64,000 nucleotides of DNA from Eucalyptus grandis (Eukaryota > Streptophyta > Magnoliopsida > Myrtales > Myrtaceae). A program made the position numbers and the translations under genes. A model generated the notes under the pieces. It made no database searches. It worked only from the letters and a program-made list of their open reading frames with translations, and was not told the DNA's origin. Where the stretch lies: contig NC_052616.1 of assembly GCF_016545825.1 (NCBI RefSeq), forward strand, positions 2,170,001 to 2,234,000, written 5' to 3'. Shown in pieces: positions 24,190 to 34,730 of the stretch; positions within the stretch are counted from its first letter, which is position 1; every line of letters begins with the position of its first letter.

Positions 24190-24437
24190 ATTCATAGCCA
24201 TTTGATCGCGAGCGTGCCATATCAAATGCTACATCATCATTTGAATCATTACCCTCCCCATTTACATCATCGAATCTATTGTACATAAATTGAGATATAA
24301 ATCCACTCTAACAAAATGTGCATCATTCAGGGCATTTTTTTGTATATAATTGTGCAAAGTCATCGTTGCTATCACAATTTTCATTTGCTTTGTATATGAA
24401 TAACTTGGCATACTCTTCAAAGTCTTCCACTTCTTCT
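24190..24437 (-). pseudogene. Harbinger transposase C-terminal remnant
   Basis: The minus strand encodes MPSYSYTKQMKIVIATMTLH then NYIQKNALNDAHF, the conserved end of the DDE_4/HARBI1-like nuclease of PIF/Harbinger elements. After a frame change comes an acidic tail (DDVNGEGNDSNDDVAFDM) ending in a stop near 24190. The catalytic DDE part is absent, replaced by the captured gene fragment, so it has no activity. Confidence 0.75.
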
Positions 24438-26294
24438 TCATACTCAGGATCAAGAGTAAGGTAAGGGTTATTCCAGGCAGCCCACACCCCATATCGCTGC
24501 AAATATGACATAAGATACATTTCATGAAAAAGATTCTCCCACAATTGTGCAATTTCCTTAAGAAAAAGTAGCTCATTTTCATCGAAACGTAAACTAGCTC
24601 CATCAGATAATGGATGAAGAATCACAGCAAGAATTAAGCAAGGACTGAGCATAAGGCTTCAGACCTTGAATGATGCCATCTAAGTTTTAACAGTGGACTT
24701 GGCAAATTTCTCTGCCTTTTCTCTCAACTTAATTGGAGTGAGGTCTTTCCTGGCATCTTTGTCTAATGACTGTAGCACTACGACGAAGGAATAAATGAAT
24801 GCGTGTCACTAGTCAAGTATTTCACATACACAAATACAAGGTTGTGCTCCACAAATAACTGAAGTATACAGATATAACTTAAAAGTACATGCCTTTTAGT
24901 TCAATTGGTAGGCCATGGCAATCCTAACCAAGAACATAGTGTACTTTATAATTCTGAAGAAGCTGCAAAAGAAAACAAACAAAACTAAAATCATCACAGG
25001 TCCTATTGGAACAGAAATACAGGATCTTTGAACTTATGCAGAAACTAAAAGCAATGGGACGCGGAAGGTTGTTCTCTTTATTTTCTTGAGATAAGACCAA
25101 CATATCCTTCCACTCAAAATGATCTGATCCATCATAACGAACCATCATTTACAATGAAGTACTCATTGCTCGTTTGATAAGACTAGTTAACCAGCCACCT
25201 AAAATGCTTTGTCAGAGAATCTCATTTATTTTCACTGTAATCTTTACTGGATGGGACCATCATGAAGCACAAAACTTTCCTAATAAGCAAGGAAAGGCAA
25301 CCTAATAAGTAGATAATAGAAAAGGGAGGGAGAAACAATTCACGAGGAAGTATAGAACCCACCCCACTGTTTCTGCTGACAATCCTTTCAAACACCTGGT
25401 TTTCGTCCCACGATTTCTGTATTTTGGCTCTCTAACATAAGCATTTGCTCTCATCCCAAAACTTGTCCTAGGTAGAGCAACTGTGTGCTTGTATCTACCC
25501 TCATCTTGCTTACCCCCTAAAAGATTCCAATTGAGGAAGAATAATTATAACTTGGAGTTGTATCTCAAAACTCAATTAGCACAACTTAACAATCATGTGA
25601 AACTCGTCCAAAGACTGCATATCACAGACCAAATGTTCAAAATGATTTTCTGAGACAAATCAATCCCGCAAATTTAAAACTTTCCAAGTACCTTCAGCAG
25701 CATTCTTGGCTGCCATAACTGGCCCTCGAGACCTTCGTTTCGACGAAGGCACATTAGCACTTGAAAAACTACAAAATCTAAGCTTGCCCAACGACGAAAA
25801 ATCTTCGAGAGAAGAGCTTCCCCTCAAATAAAACAATTTGTTGACCGAAGCCGTCTTCCCCAATCACCACAACTTCAACAGCGGAAGCGAACTCCCCATG
25901 GGCAAAACTCAGATAAGACTGGCAATTCTTGACAGGGCGATAAATGATACACGCATTATTCTATAAAAGCATTAAAACAAGAAACTTCATCACCAAAATA
26001 GAAAATTTAATGAAAACCAACTGAACCCATCTCAGAAAGCAAGAAAAAGAACTCAATCCATCCAACAATTTCACCTAAAGAAACCATCTTTCAACATCCC
26101 CAGCCACTACATATAAAACCAAAAGCTGTGAACTCCAGACGGATCAAGCAATTCGCACAAGCAACGAAGATTTCAATATCCCCAGCCACTACATACAAAA
26201 CCCGAATGCCACGAACTCTAGACGAACCAAGCAATTCGCACGAACAACGAAGAAAAGAACTGACCTTGTAAGGAGAAGCATGAATCATGACCAT
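24438..26294 (-). pseudogene. OVA2: Captured 5' fragment of organellar isoleucyl-tRNA synthetase gene
   Basis: Exons can be read with their introns. First exon: MVMIHASPYK, 26294-26265, then a GTCAGT donor. Transit-peptide exon: about 25925-25692, ending SKRRSRGPVMAAKNAAEG, GT donor. Next: about 25516-25362, KQDEGRYKHTVALPRTSFGM. Then a weak exon near 25260, FVLHDGP. Then 24962-24893, LLQNYKVHYVLG-stop-DCHGLPIEL. Then 24776-24665, VLQSLDKDARKDLTPIKLRE. Then 24496 to about 24438, RYGVWAAWNNPYLTLDPEYE. This is the N-terminal part of the class I enzyme that charges tRNA-Ile in plastids and mitochondria. Kept introns mean capture from genomic DNA. Stops (W to stop, Q to stop), a one-base loss and a GT-to-GC donor change show decay. 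About the first sixth of the enzyme is present. Confidence 0.85.
26089..26252. repeat. 82-bp tandem duplication in the captured gene's intron
   Basis: 26089-26170 and 26171-26252 are diverged tandem copies, both starting TTTCAA-ATCCCCAGCC and ending AACGAAGA. They lie between the first and second exons of the synthetase fragment. Confidence 0.85.
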
Positions 26295-26439
26295 CTTGGG
26301 TGGCTCTCTAATTGGATAAAACGGAGTTGAAACGAGTGCTTCTAAAGCATTGAAGCATCGAAGCAAGACAGCCTTTCGGCTCTGGGATTGCGTCGAGGAA
26401 GAAGTGGATAAAATGCTTAACTCAAACCTCAGACGACGC

Positions 26440-26665
26440 CCCAGGACAGTGAAGAGCGCAGTCGAGCAGCAAAAAGCATAATCGAGCAGCGAAGAGCGCA
26501 GTCGAGCTCGCAGTCTTCACGAGGAGAGAGCGATGGGGAAGAGCACAGTTGAGCTCGCAGTCGTCACGAGGGGAGAGCGATGGGGAAGGGTGGGGAAGGG
26601 TGCGGTTGAGCAGCGAAGAGCGCAATCGAGCTCGCAGTCATCGAGGGAGAGAGCGATGGGAAGGG
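26440..26665. repeat. Imperfect minisatellite at the Harbinger end
   Basis: Three to four irregular units of about 45-70 bases share GAGCTCGCAGTC and GAGAGAGCGATGGG. They lie between the captured gene's 5' end and the right inverted repeat. Confidence 0.8.
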
Positions 26666-27087
26666 TGCGAGCGAATTTTCATTAAATGAGCCCTCAGCAT
26701 TCCGGAAATGCTGAGCTCAAGGCTGGTCTCCACCCGCCTTAGCTTTCATCATTTCCAATGGTCCACTTTCAATTGAAAGACCCTTGAAAAATGGTTGCCA
26801 AACACCCAAATTTAGGGTGAAGGGGTTTTGGGGCTTGAATGGGCTTTCAAATGCTTATCCAAACGTACCCTAAAACTTGCATGAAGTGCAATTAAGTCTT
26901 AAAATTTGTCAAAATGGTTCAATTGAGTCATAAAATTAACATCGTTAATTTTATTAACGGAAAATGTTGACGTGACACCGACATATTATTTTAAATGATT
27001 TTTTATTTTTCAATTGGCTTTTTAAAATAATTTTATTCAATTTTAAAATATATATATTTTTAAAAAACTGTTAAAAAAAAAAGGGCA

Positions 27088-27560
27088 AAGGAGGCACGCC
27101 GCCATCGCCAAAGGGGGCGACGGTCATCGCTCAACCGGGCGAGGCCTCACGGCACCAAGCGAGGGCACCTAGATCCGGGTACGCCGACCCCTTGTGCCGG
27201 CCCTCATGGGGGCCGGCGACTCCGCCCAAATTTGGGTGAGCCCCACCGGCCCTAGGCGAGGGCGCCGAGGCCTCGCCCGAGTGGCTGGTGATGATCGTTG
27301 GCCCCTAGGCAAGGTCCGCCGAGGCTTCGCCCAAGGCGGCGACAAACGCCGGCCCGTGAGGGCCGATGTGCCCAGATTTGGGCGCCCTTGCCTACGCTCA
27401 AGCGAGGGTCGCTAGCCTCACACAGTCAAGCGGCAACCGGCATCAGCCGACGCCTCCGGCGATGGGCGGCGGGCGGCAAAAGTCCCTAACCCCCCTCCGG
27501 TGATGGGCGGCCGGCGATAGTTGCCGACCCCTTGGCAATGGGGGTCGCCTCCTCCGCCCT
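27088..27560. other. GC-rich core of the MULE
   Basis: A sharply GC-rich block, rich in GGCGAGG, GCCGGC and GCGAGGGC words, between AT-rich repeat arms. Its outer ~50 bases are part of the inverted repeats. Overlapping frames such as 27194-27415 are Arg/Gly-rich and look like composition. It could be a captured exon (Pack-MULE style), but no protein is recognised. Confidence 0.5.
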
Positions 27561-28056
27561 TTTCTTTTTTTTTTTTAATAGTTTTTAAAAAAAAATGAAT
27601 TTTAGTTTTTAAATATATATATTTTTAAAAAATTGAATAAAAATTTATTTTAAAAAGCCAGCTGGAAAATAAAAATAATTTCAAATGCCACGTCGGCATT
27701 TTCCGTCAATAAAACCGACGGTGTTAACTTTAGGATTCAATTGAACCATTTTGAATAAATTTTAGAAATTGATTGAACTTTTTAGAAATTTTATGACTCA
27801 ATTACATTTTTGTGATAAGTTTTAGGACTTCCGTAACACTTATCTTTAAAAATTTGTAGTTCCCTTTTGCTTGAAAATATAGAGGCGGAGTTGTGCATTA
27901 AAGATTGGTTATTTGGAGTTCAACTGAGGAAGATTTCGATGACGAGTCTTTCATTGTCGACTTTTAAGACCATTGCATTAGGTACTTTCTTTTATCTACT
28001 CTCATGATTATCTCACATGATTTAATGTACTTGATTGTGTAAAAGATATATGTGTA

Positions 28057-31000
28057 TGTTGACACCTAATTTTTTTTGCTAAAGATCATTTTCAAAAAAT
28101 GGGAGCTTATTTTTCCGCAAAAATATTTCTTGTCAAATTATTGCATAAAGATTACTTAGGCATCTAGTATAATTTTTAAATGCATTTATTTTCTTGATAT
28201 AAAAAAAAAAAGATAAAAAATTAAAAAAGAAAAAAAAAGTTGGTGATAATGATTTGAATGTGACTAGTCAAGTCCAAGAGGTCAGATTGGAATTAAAACG
28301 GCAAGTTGGAGCCCAAATGTAATTTCCAAGAGTTGAGAGACCAATTCATAAATTTTGAAAAATTTCGGCCAAACCCTTAAATCAACATCTTGGGCCCCAA
28401 TTAAGTTAAAATTGAACTTGGGTTAGATCTAATTAATCAAATCGGGCAAAAAGGACTAAATTGCATTGAATTGAGCATTCTCGGGGAAGAAGATGGCCAA
28501 CTTTAAGGGACTTTCTTGCAAAATTGAGTGGGAACAATTGTGAAGATTGATCAAGATCTTAAATTACTATATATAAGCTTGCTAATTGATCAAGAATCAC
28601 AGCTAAATTGATGGATTAAAACACTCAAACTAGCTGCTAAAACTCTGTTCACAAATTGGTCTCAATTCGAAGCTACTAAGTAAGCAACTTAGTGGTCCCA
28701 CCATATCCTGCTTAGCTGCCTAATTGGCCTGATCTCTACGCATGAGAGAAGACCATAATTAGGAGTGCAAGTGAATGAAAATTGGACAATGATAAGCTAC
28801 TAAAGGCACATGAAAATCACAACAAAATCCGCATACTGACAATTACAAAATTTGAAAATTTTGGCTAAATCAGAAAATGGGTAAACTAGCTCAGTTGGCA
28901 GGCTTAATATGGGGCAAAAATCAACCAGAGATTGCTTAATTCAGTAGATAAGATCTATGAAGTAAGCTCTTTGAGGGATAAAAGGTAAGAGACAAGAAGC
29001 ACTAGGGAGAGCTCACGGTCATTCTCCAAAACACCCCCACAAACAACTCAAGAAAGAAAAACGCAGAAATTTCAAACTATCCCTTAAAAAGAAAAGTGAA
29101 TTTTTCATGAACTTGCAACCAAAATTACCCAAAACCTTTAATTAAGGAGTGAAACTTCACTCAAAGATCTTTCCAACCATAGGTAGCATGTCCCAAATGA
29201 ATATCGGGAAGGCCTCATAAAAACCCCCGAAAGATACTCTCTTGGTGAGTGAAGAAAGTTTGCAAATTTTTTTGTGTTGGGCCTTATTGGTCACAGGGTG
29301 AGGAAAAGCGAGTATTTTTTAAAAAAGTGAGAGACAATTGAGGAAAACCATGCCTTGTATCTCAAACTAGAATACATATAGTTTGGCTCAGTGTTAATTT
29401 GACCAACAAAAGAGGTCTCTAAGTTTAATTTGTAAACCAACAAAAAACTTAATTATCATTTTTTTCTTTGCAAATCTCATTTTTCAGTTTGAATGAGCCA
29501 ACTTTCATGTGCCTCTGGAGGATAATTTCTTGATTGCCTTAGCTAAAAGCCACTTGCAAAAGAAACTAAGAAGCAATGTAAGAATCCTAGATGCATTTTT
29601 GGTCAAGTTTGAATATGTTTTAAACATGAAAAGTAAGAGGAAAATCCATCTAGAAAATTGATTTTGATGCTAGGTTTTTTTTCTGAGTGTTGAAATCTCT
29701 CAAAGAGTGTTGCATGTTTGATTTGCTATGCCCCCTTTTCGTTCATTACTTATCTTCTTGACTTTGATGGATGTTATATGGGAGTACAAATTATGCTTAG
29801 ATCGGCCCGGTTTAGTCTTCATGAGATCATCTACAACTTGAATCAAACCAAGCCAATCCACATTGAGATATGGTTGGCCAACGTAGGTCATGCATGTATG
29901 CTTCTTGTAGAGTTCGTTTCGATGTGTACGGCTAATCGTTCTTTGTGATGTTTGTGTATATGAAAGTCCATATTATCTATTTTTACTCAAATGAAGTGAT
30001 GTTTCTTATGGATCCTGCATGTGATGAGTGTCGGGCTTGAATCTAGGCATACAACATGTTTATTTGATTTGATCTCAAACCCTGAATTGCAAAAAATAGC
30101 TCAAACCCGCACATTGGAGGCTAATTTTAGTTCGGTTGTTGTGTATTTTAGGTTGTGATTTCTAACTAAACTTGTTCTTGGCATGTAATAGTATAATCTT
30201 GATACTTTAGTTCCATGCGAGATTACTTATGAGTCGAGATTAAAGGTCATGAACATGGCCCGATGAAGCTGCTTTGGGGTGATTGATGCACGTCAAGTGT
30301 TCAATAAATGCTCAAACCAAGTTGCAAACTTGAGACGACTAATTTGAGCTCAATTATTGTGATATTCATATATTGAGTTGTTCCACATTAGTGTAAATCA
30401 GCATATATCGATTTAGGGTATTATTTTTAAATTTAAAAAAAACGAAAAATATGAAAATTTCAAAATATAAATATAAATGTTGGATGATATCAAATTAGGG
30501 TAGAAATGACATTTATGAAATTTTCTTAATTTTATAAGGTCATTTTTCCTAATTCAATGCTATTTTGATATTTTATAATTATTTTGGTAAATAATCCATA
30601 TTGCATGGATTATCATTATTTAGAATAGTTTCATGTATTTAGAGTAATTTCATACACACTAAAATTCCCATTTCGCTCATGGGGTTCCTATCCCAAGGCG
30701 TGATAACAAGGCCATATAATATTATTTGTCCGACTTGTATTGGCTTTTCCTTGTCCACATTTATTTTCAAGTCATTTCAATTTTTTGAATGTTTACTTAC
30801 CGCACCGCTTCTCATTAATTTGAGTGTACATTTCTCTTCTAATTTAGGTTAGGATTAGTCTAGACATTAAGAAAAAAAACAAACCTACAAAAACATTTGC
30901 ATGGACCCTTAGTGGTTTCATAAGGATTATAATTGGTAATCAAGATTGTATGACCATTTAGATAAACACCATTTCAAATTAGTGGTACTGCAAGAGCGCT

Positions 31001-31260
31001 AATAGAATCATTGGCATAAATAAGTCCCCGTTCCAAGAAATCTCTGGTTGCATAGAAATTGAGACAACATTCCCATGTCTCAACTAGTTTCTAATCGACC
31101 CCAGTAAATTAGTGGTGACTCCTAAAAATATTTAGGTTGTTAAGAATTGAAATATGAAATCTAACATCACGCGAGGTATGGGCTTGGGAGAGCTCGCACT
31201 TAATCCAAGGCTGTTGGTCCGCCTCTTTAGGCAATATCCTTAAACCTCTTCATTTTCTTC
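28057..31260 (+). mobile_element. Probable degraded long LTR or retrotransposon remnant
   Basis: It starts TGTTGACACCTAATTTTT right after the hAT gene end, like the LTR end at 803. A TATA box follows at 28568, about 510 bases in. The right part (about 31080-31230) has GTAAATTAGTGGTGACTCCTA, AGGTTGTTAAGAATTG and a GAGAGCTCGCACTTAATCCAAGG stretch, which I associate with gypsy LTR or leader ends. No coding domain was found in between, and the small ORFs (such as 29718-29948) resemble nothing. The right boundary and target duplication were not found. Confidence 0.4.
28568..28576 (+). promoter_or_regulatory. TATA-like box of the LTR at 28057
   Basis: TATATATAA followed by GCTTGC, about 510 bases inside the putative LTR. 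Confidence 0.35.
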
Positions 31261-31703
31261 TAACGGCAAACTTTTAGTTTTTATAATTGATGATTCTCTC
31301 AAATTTTAGTCTACAGCTCATATCAACGACGGACCTCCTCTCATGACAGCAAAGTGACATAACATAAAGTAAAGTTTCACGCCTAAATTATCATGTATAT
31401 TATTCTTTGTTGAAACTGTCATTTTCTTGACAATGAATGTTGATCACTCGTGAAACTTCATACTTGTTTGATTCCTCATCTTTTAACAAAGTCGAGAAAG
31501 TAAAGCATGGGTTTGGTATGAAAGCTCCAAAAGTAGCTGATTATTGATTTGCACAATGAGCATTTTAGAATGCCCAAGTGATACTATGATGCCATCAAGT
31601 TGTTCCTACGAGTATTCAGACTACTAGGAGTTCAACTTGAAGAAGTCTTGCAATGTGCTTGTCCATTTTACCATTTGACTTTCATGATTTAAGGGAGGTA
31701 GTC
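31261..31703. other. Intergenic, nothing recognised
   Basis: AT-rich sequence with no long ORF, repeat or RNA gene that I can support. Confidence 0.6.
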
Positions 31704-31711
31704 GTTTGAAG

Positions 31712-32708
31712 TAGGGTGTCGGGAACCCGAACCGAATCGAAAAATCAGTTTTTTCAGCTCAATTCTCATTAAAAATCAAAATCTCTTTTATCGGTTCGGT
31801 TTTATCGGTTAACCGAACCGAACTGAACCATGAACCGATAAAATCAAATCTTCGGTTTATTCTCTCCTGACTCTAGGTTTTATTCTCACCTGACTCTGGC
31901 CCTCTCCTCTCATCTCGTGTCTCCTCTTGGTCGGCTTGGAGGTGCAACGGCGACGGCGGCAGGTACGGCGACTGCGACGGCAACGGCAATCGATTGAGGG
32001 ATAGAGCCCTTTCTTTGCAAGTCTCTCCTTCGTCCCTCTTCTGCGATGGCAACGGCACCTGAGAAGAATTTGTAGCAAAGCATGTCCTGCGCGCACTCGC
32101 TCCGGAGGGGCAGCCAAAGTCTCTCCTTCATCACTTTACACGTTGTTTGGCTAAGACCAGACAAAGAACCACGGTCTGAAGCAAATTTCTCGATGTTTCC
32201 TAGAGGCATTCTGGCTCAACGGCATTGACGTTTGTCCAAATCAACTAGAGTTGCTCTATGTTCGTCCAACTCAGGTATTGCGTTTTCTCACGCTCGACAC
32301 GCATGCGCGATCGTTGTTGTCATTTCTTTTCGCATTGGGATGGGAAAAAAAGTGAAAGATGGGTTGATACTGGTTGAAATTAGAACTTGGGTCTTTGGTG
32401 TTGTGACCACGAAACGTCACCCAAGGGAAGGAAATTGATCACCGCATGCTGCACACCAGGTGCTTGATGAAATTCCGAGAAGGGTCTTGTTGTTCTTTGT
32501 GGCAGAGCTTCCTTACCCGTTTGGTTTGGTCCCCTGTCTTCTTAGCAGGAGTTCAACGATGGGTCTTGTGGTTTTTGCACTGAGATAAAAACCAAAACCG
32601 AACCGAAATTTCAGTTCAGTTTGGTTCGGTTCGGAAAATTTTTCTAACGGTTCGGTTCGGTTTGGTTTTTCAAAAAAATCAAACCGAACCAAACCGTTGA
32701 CACCCCTA
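31712..32708. mobile_element. Non-autonomous hAT element with perfect 8-bp TSD
   Basis: The left end TAGGGTGTCGGGAACCCG and right end (complement TAGGGGTGTCAACGGTTTGG) resemble known plant Ac-like hAT ends. GTTTGAAG is duplicated at 31704-31711 and 32709-32716. Subterminal regions are packed with CGGTTCGGTT / AACCGAACCG words, the expected transposase-binding repeats. The 997-bp element has no transposase. The core (31860-32580) is GC-richer with minus-strand frames, the longest at 32209-31910, containing a CGGCAA/GGCGAC run. These could be captured coding sequence but are not identified. Confidence 0.92.
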
Positions 32709-32716
32709 GTTTGAAG

Positions 32717-33632
32717 CTTAATGTGAGTTTAGAACTTGAAGCTTAGACACGTCGCATGCCGTGTGCTATTTGTAGAGCTTAGAAATTCGGGGTTCCATTA
32801 AAATGGAATACATAGATATGACATCGGATGTTGGAGATCTATTTCTCCTGTTATACTTACTAGTTGCATTGTCTTTCATGTATTATTCTAATTCCATATG
32901 TATTGTGTTTGAATTCGAGGTCTTTTTTCTTCGCGTTTGCCCCTAATCTCGTGCATTTGCATAAAGTGCCATTTCATAGGATCTTATGATCATCAATTCG
33001 ATCCTTGAAGACCTCCGAATTAGTCATAAAATTAGACCCCATCTTGAGTGGGTATTGGTTTTGAAAAACGGGCAAATTATGAGTTACTAATGATCTATTT
33101 TTCTAGCTTTATTTTTTCTTAACTCATTTGTAACCCATTTAAAAATAGAAGAGCGACTCCCATGAAATTGGGCTCATTAAATCCAAGTTGCAAAATGGAA
33201 TTATCAGCGTTCTTTATAAATATATATTATTGGCCAAATTCTTTATAAATATTTCAATTTATAGGTTTTTTACATTTTTTTTATTTTATCCAATTAGCAT
33301 AAAGTTTAAAGTGGGTGTGGGTTTTCCTAAAATATTATTGGGTTTTAACAATATGGGTCGAGACAAATATGGATTACTAGATTTATACTATAAATAAGTT
33401 AATATGGGTTGGACCATTTTCAACTCGATCCAAACTCAACCCACCCATTTGGCTTGGGCAGGCCAATCACCTGTTTATGGGGAGTCTTATGCCACTTAAT
33501 ATTGAGAAATATATTATATATGACAACAACAAGAAGACTAATAGCACGTAGAAATGGACAGTTAAACATTAAACACGTGTACCAACTAGTCGAGTATAGT
33601 GAAGGTGAGAATGTTCCATAGGATCATGTAAG
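32717..33632. other. Intergenic with a possible hAT-type relic
   Basis: About 33030-33480 contains GGGTTTTGG/GGGTTGGACC and CAACTCGATCC-ACCCACCC words resembling subterminal sequence of GGGT-rich hAT elements, but ends and target duplication could not be fixed. The rest shows nothing. Confidence 0.3.
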
Positions 33633-34342
33633 GGTGAGTAACACCAGTCAAGCGAATTGCGAACCGTTCGGACAAGACCGAACCAGCTGGTTCTAGGTGG
33701 TTCCGCTAGGCAATTCTCAAGAATGCTTGTTTGGTTCAATAAAATTTAAACTAGTGATTTTCGATTCGATTCCTGATTTCAAGGAGGAATTGAACTAGAT
33801 CAATTATTATTATTATTATTTTGAAGCTGTCCTAGAGCATGTAATAGGCAACAAACAAAAGTATGATCTGCTCAGTGATGGAAGAGTTTTCGACATGTTT
33901 CACGAGGGTTACATGAGCTTTGGATAAAAGAAAAGGAGAAGCACTGGAGAGAGTAATCGATCCGCTGACAAAGTTCTGGGTTAGAGAATAAAGCTTGTCT
34001 TTCAGGGCCGATGCTTTTGAAGCCTTAAGAAAATCCGCATGGGTTAGACGGGGTCTAATGTCTTGTCTAGGTGTAGGAAGCTCACTTTGTCCACTTGTAA
34101 ATGTCGAAGCGAGCTGGCAACATCCTAGAAACATTGGACTTACGTACTGACCCACCAATTTCAAGCCGAGAGAGATAACAGGAATTATTGTGAATCCACT
34201 GCTCCATTGGGCGGCTCGACAACTGGATCGGATCTGGTCCCAGGACCAAGCGGTCCGATTCTTAGTTCCAGAAATTGAGAACCGATCCTACTAGTCCGAT
34301 TGTTCATGGGGGACCGGATTAATTCAGAAACTGATCATCCCT
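33633..34342. mobile_element. Probable hAT-like non-autonomous relic
   Basis: The left part has GAACCGTTCGG and GATTTTCGATTCGATTCC; the right part has GGTCCGATTC, GAGAACCGATCC and ends ACTGATCATCCCTA. These arms are related as inverted, diverged repeats of GGTTC/CGATTC words. The interior includes an unidentified 110-codon minus frame (34164-33832). No clean 8-bp duplication was seen, so boundaries are approximate. Confidence 0.4.
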
Positions 34343-34730
34343 AATCGGATGGACAGCGGAGCGAGGGAAGACAAGATTAGAGATGAATTGATTTTGGGTA
34401 GATATTGCTCGGCCTCGGGCCGAAGATCAGATGAGACGAAGCTTGTTTGCGATGATTTCGTCGCGTTGACAAGGCTTGACGTTGAGCGGTCCACCGTATC
34501 GTACCCACAAATGGGACAGAGACAAAGGAGCATGTACGGATCCGCACGAGATTTTCTCTCTTGCGAACAATGACCGGCGCCCCACATGCGAACTGCAACG
34601 CAAAGCCCGCTCTCCTCCTGGGATACCGTGGGGTAATCCCGATTAGTATTATTTAAGATTGCTTCCCGAGGCCGCTTCTTTCACAAGCACGACAGCTTTC
34701 CGGTCTCCCATCGCAGAAAATGGGCGCTAC
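34343..34730. other. Intergenic, nothing recognised
   Basis: Moderately GC-rich with overlapping short ORFs on both strands (34349-34573 plus, 34598-34324 minus) that resemble no known protein. Confidence 0.5.

Larger units (their letters stand above)
23737..26870. mobile_element. PIF/Harbinger element carrying a host gene fragment
   Basis: The left end GGATGCGTTTGG and right end CCAAACGTACCC form an inverted repeat with similarity extending about 30 bases. It is flanked by TAA at 23734-23736 and 26871-26873, the typical 3-bp target of this superfamily. The element is 3134 bp. On the minus strand it holds the last part of a Harbinger transposase (about 24190-24440) joined to a multi-exon fragment of an isoleucyl-tRNA synthetase gene (24438-26294). 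It is non-autonomous and is inserted in one inverted repeat of the MULE. Confidence 0.88.
23682..27847. mobile_element. Mutator-like element with long inverted repeats and a nested Harbinger
   Basis: It is flanked by a perfect 9-bp duplication AAAAATTTG (23673-23681 and 27848-27856). The left repeat starts GGATAAGTGATGTGGAAGTC; the complement of the right end has GATAAGTGTTACGGAAGTC. With the nested Harbinger removed, the two repeats align for several hundred bases, through ACGGAAAATG-GACGTG, an AT-rich part and into the GC-rich centre. The MULE alone is about 1.03 kb and has no transposase. It sits in the C-terminal part of the hAT gene. Confidence 0.9.
19579..27967 (+). pseudogene. Ac/RICESLEEPER-type hAT transposase gene broken by nested insertions
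   Basis: Pieces in order: start region MSIFNEDHEEHSTIE with a stop (19579-19640); BED zinc finger (about 20650-20800; VWSKFKKFIDEDGKKK, one-base shift, KCEWC...H...H); N-terminal/core part 22269-22480 (SRDTTRNDVVKVYENDKRNLK); core 22490-23250; region before the C-terminus to about 23680; dimerisation-region remnant 27857-27967 (AELCIKDWLFG, one-base shift, acidic tail, stop TAA 27965-27967). It is interrupted by a copia LTR, a foldback MULE and a MULE carrying a Harbinger element. hAT transposases cut and paste their own element and make 8-bp duplications. Stops and shifts show it is dead. The element's own terminal repeats were not found. Confidence 0.85.

Noticed and set aside
24893..24915. 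TTAGTTCAATTGGTAGG looks like a tRNA D-arm
   Set aside because: It is the complement of the synthetase exon coding LPIEL. No other tRNA arms are around it.
28880..28960. TAGCTCAGTTGGCAGG resembles a tRNA A box (tRNA-derived SINE?)
   Set aside because: No matching B box at the expected distance and no cloverleaf could be drawn.
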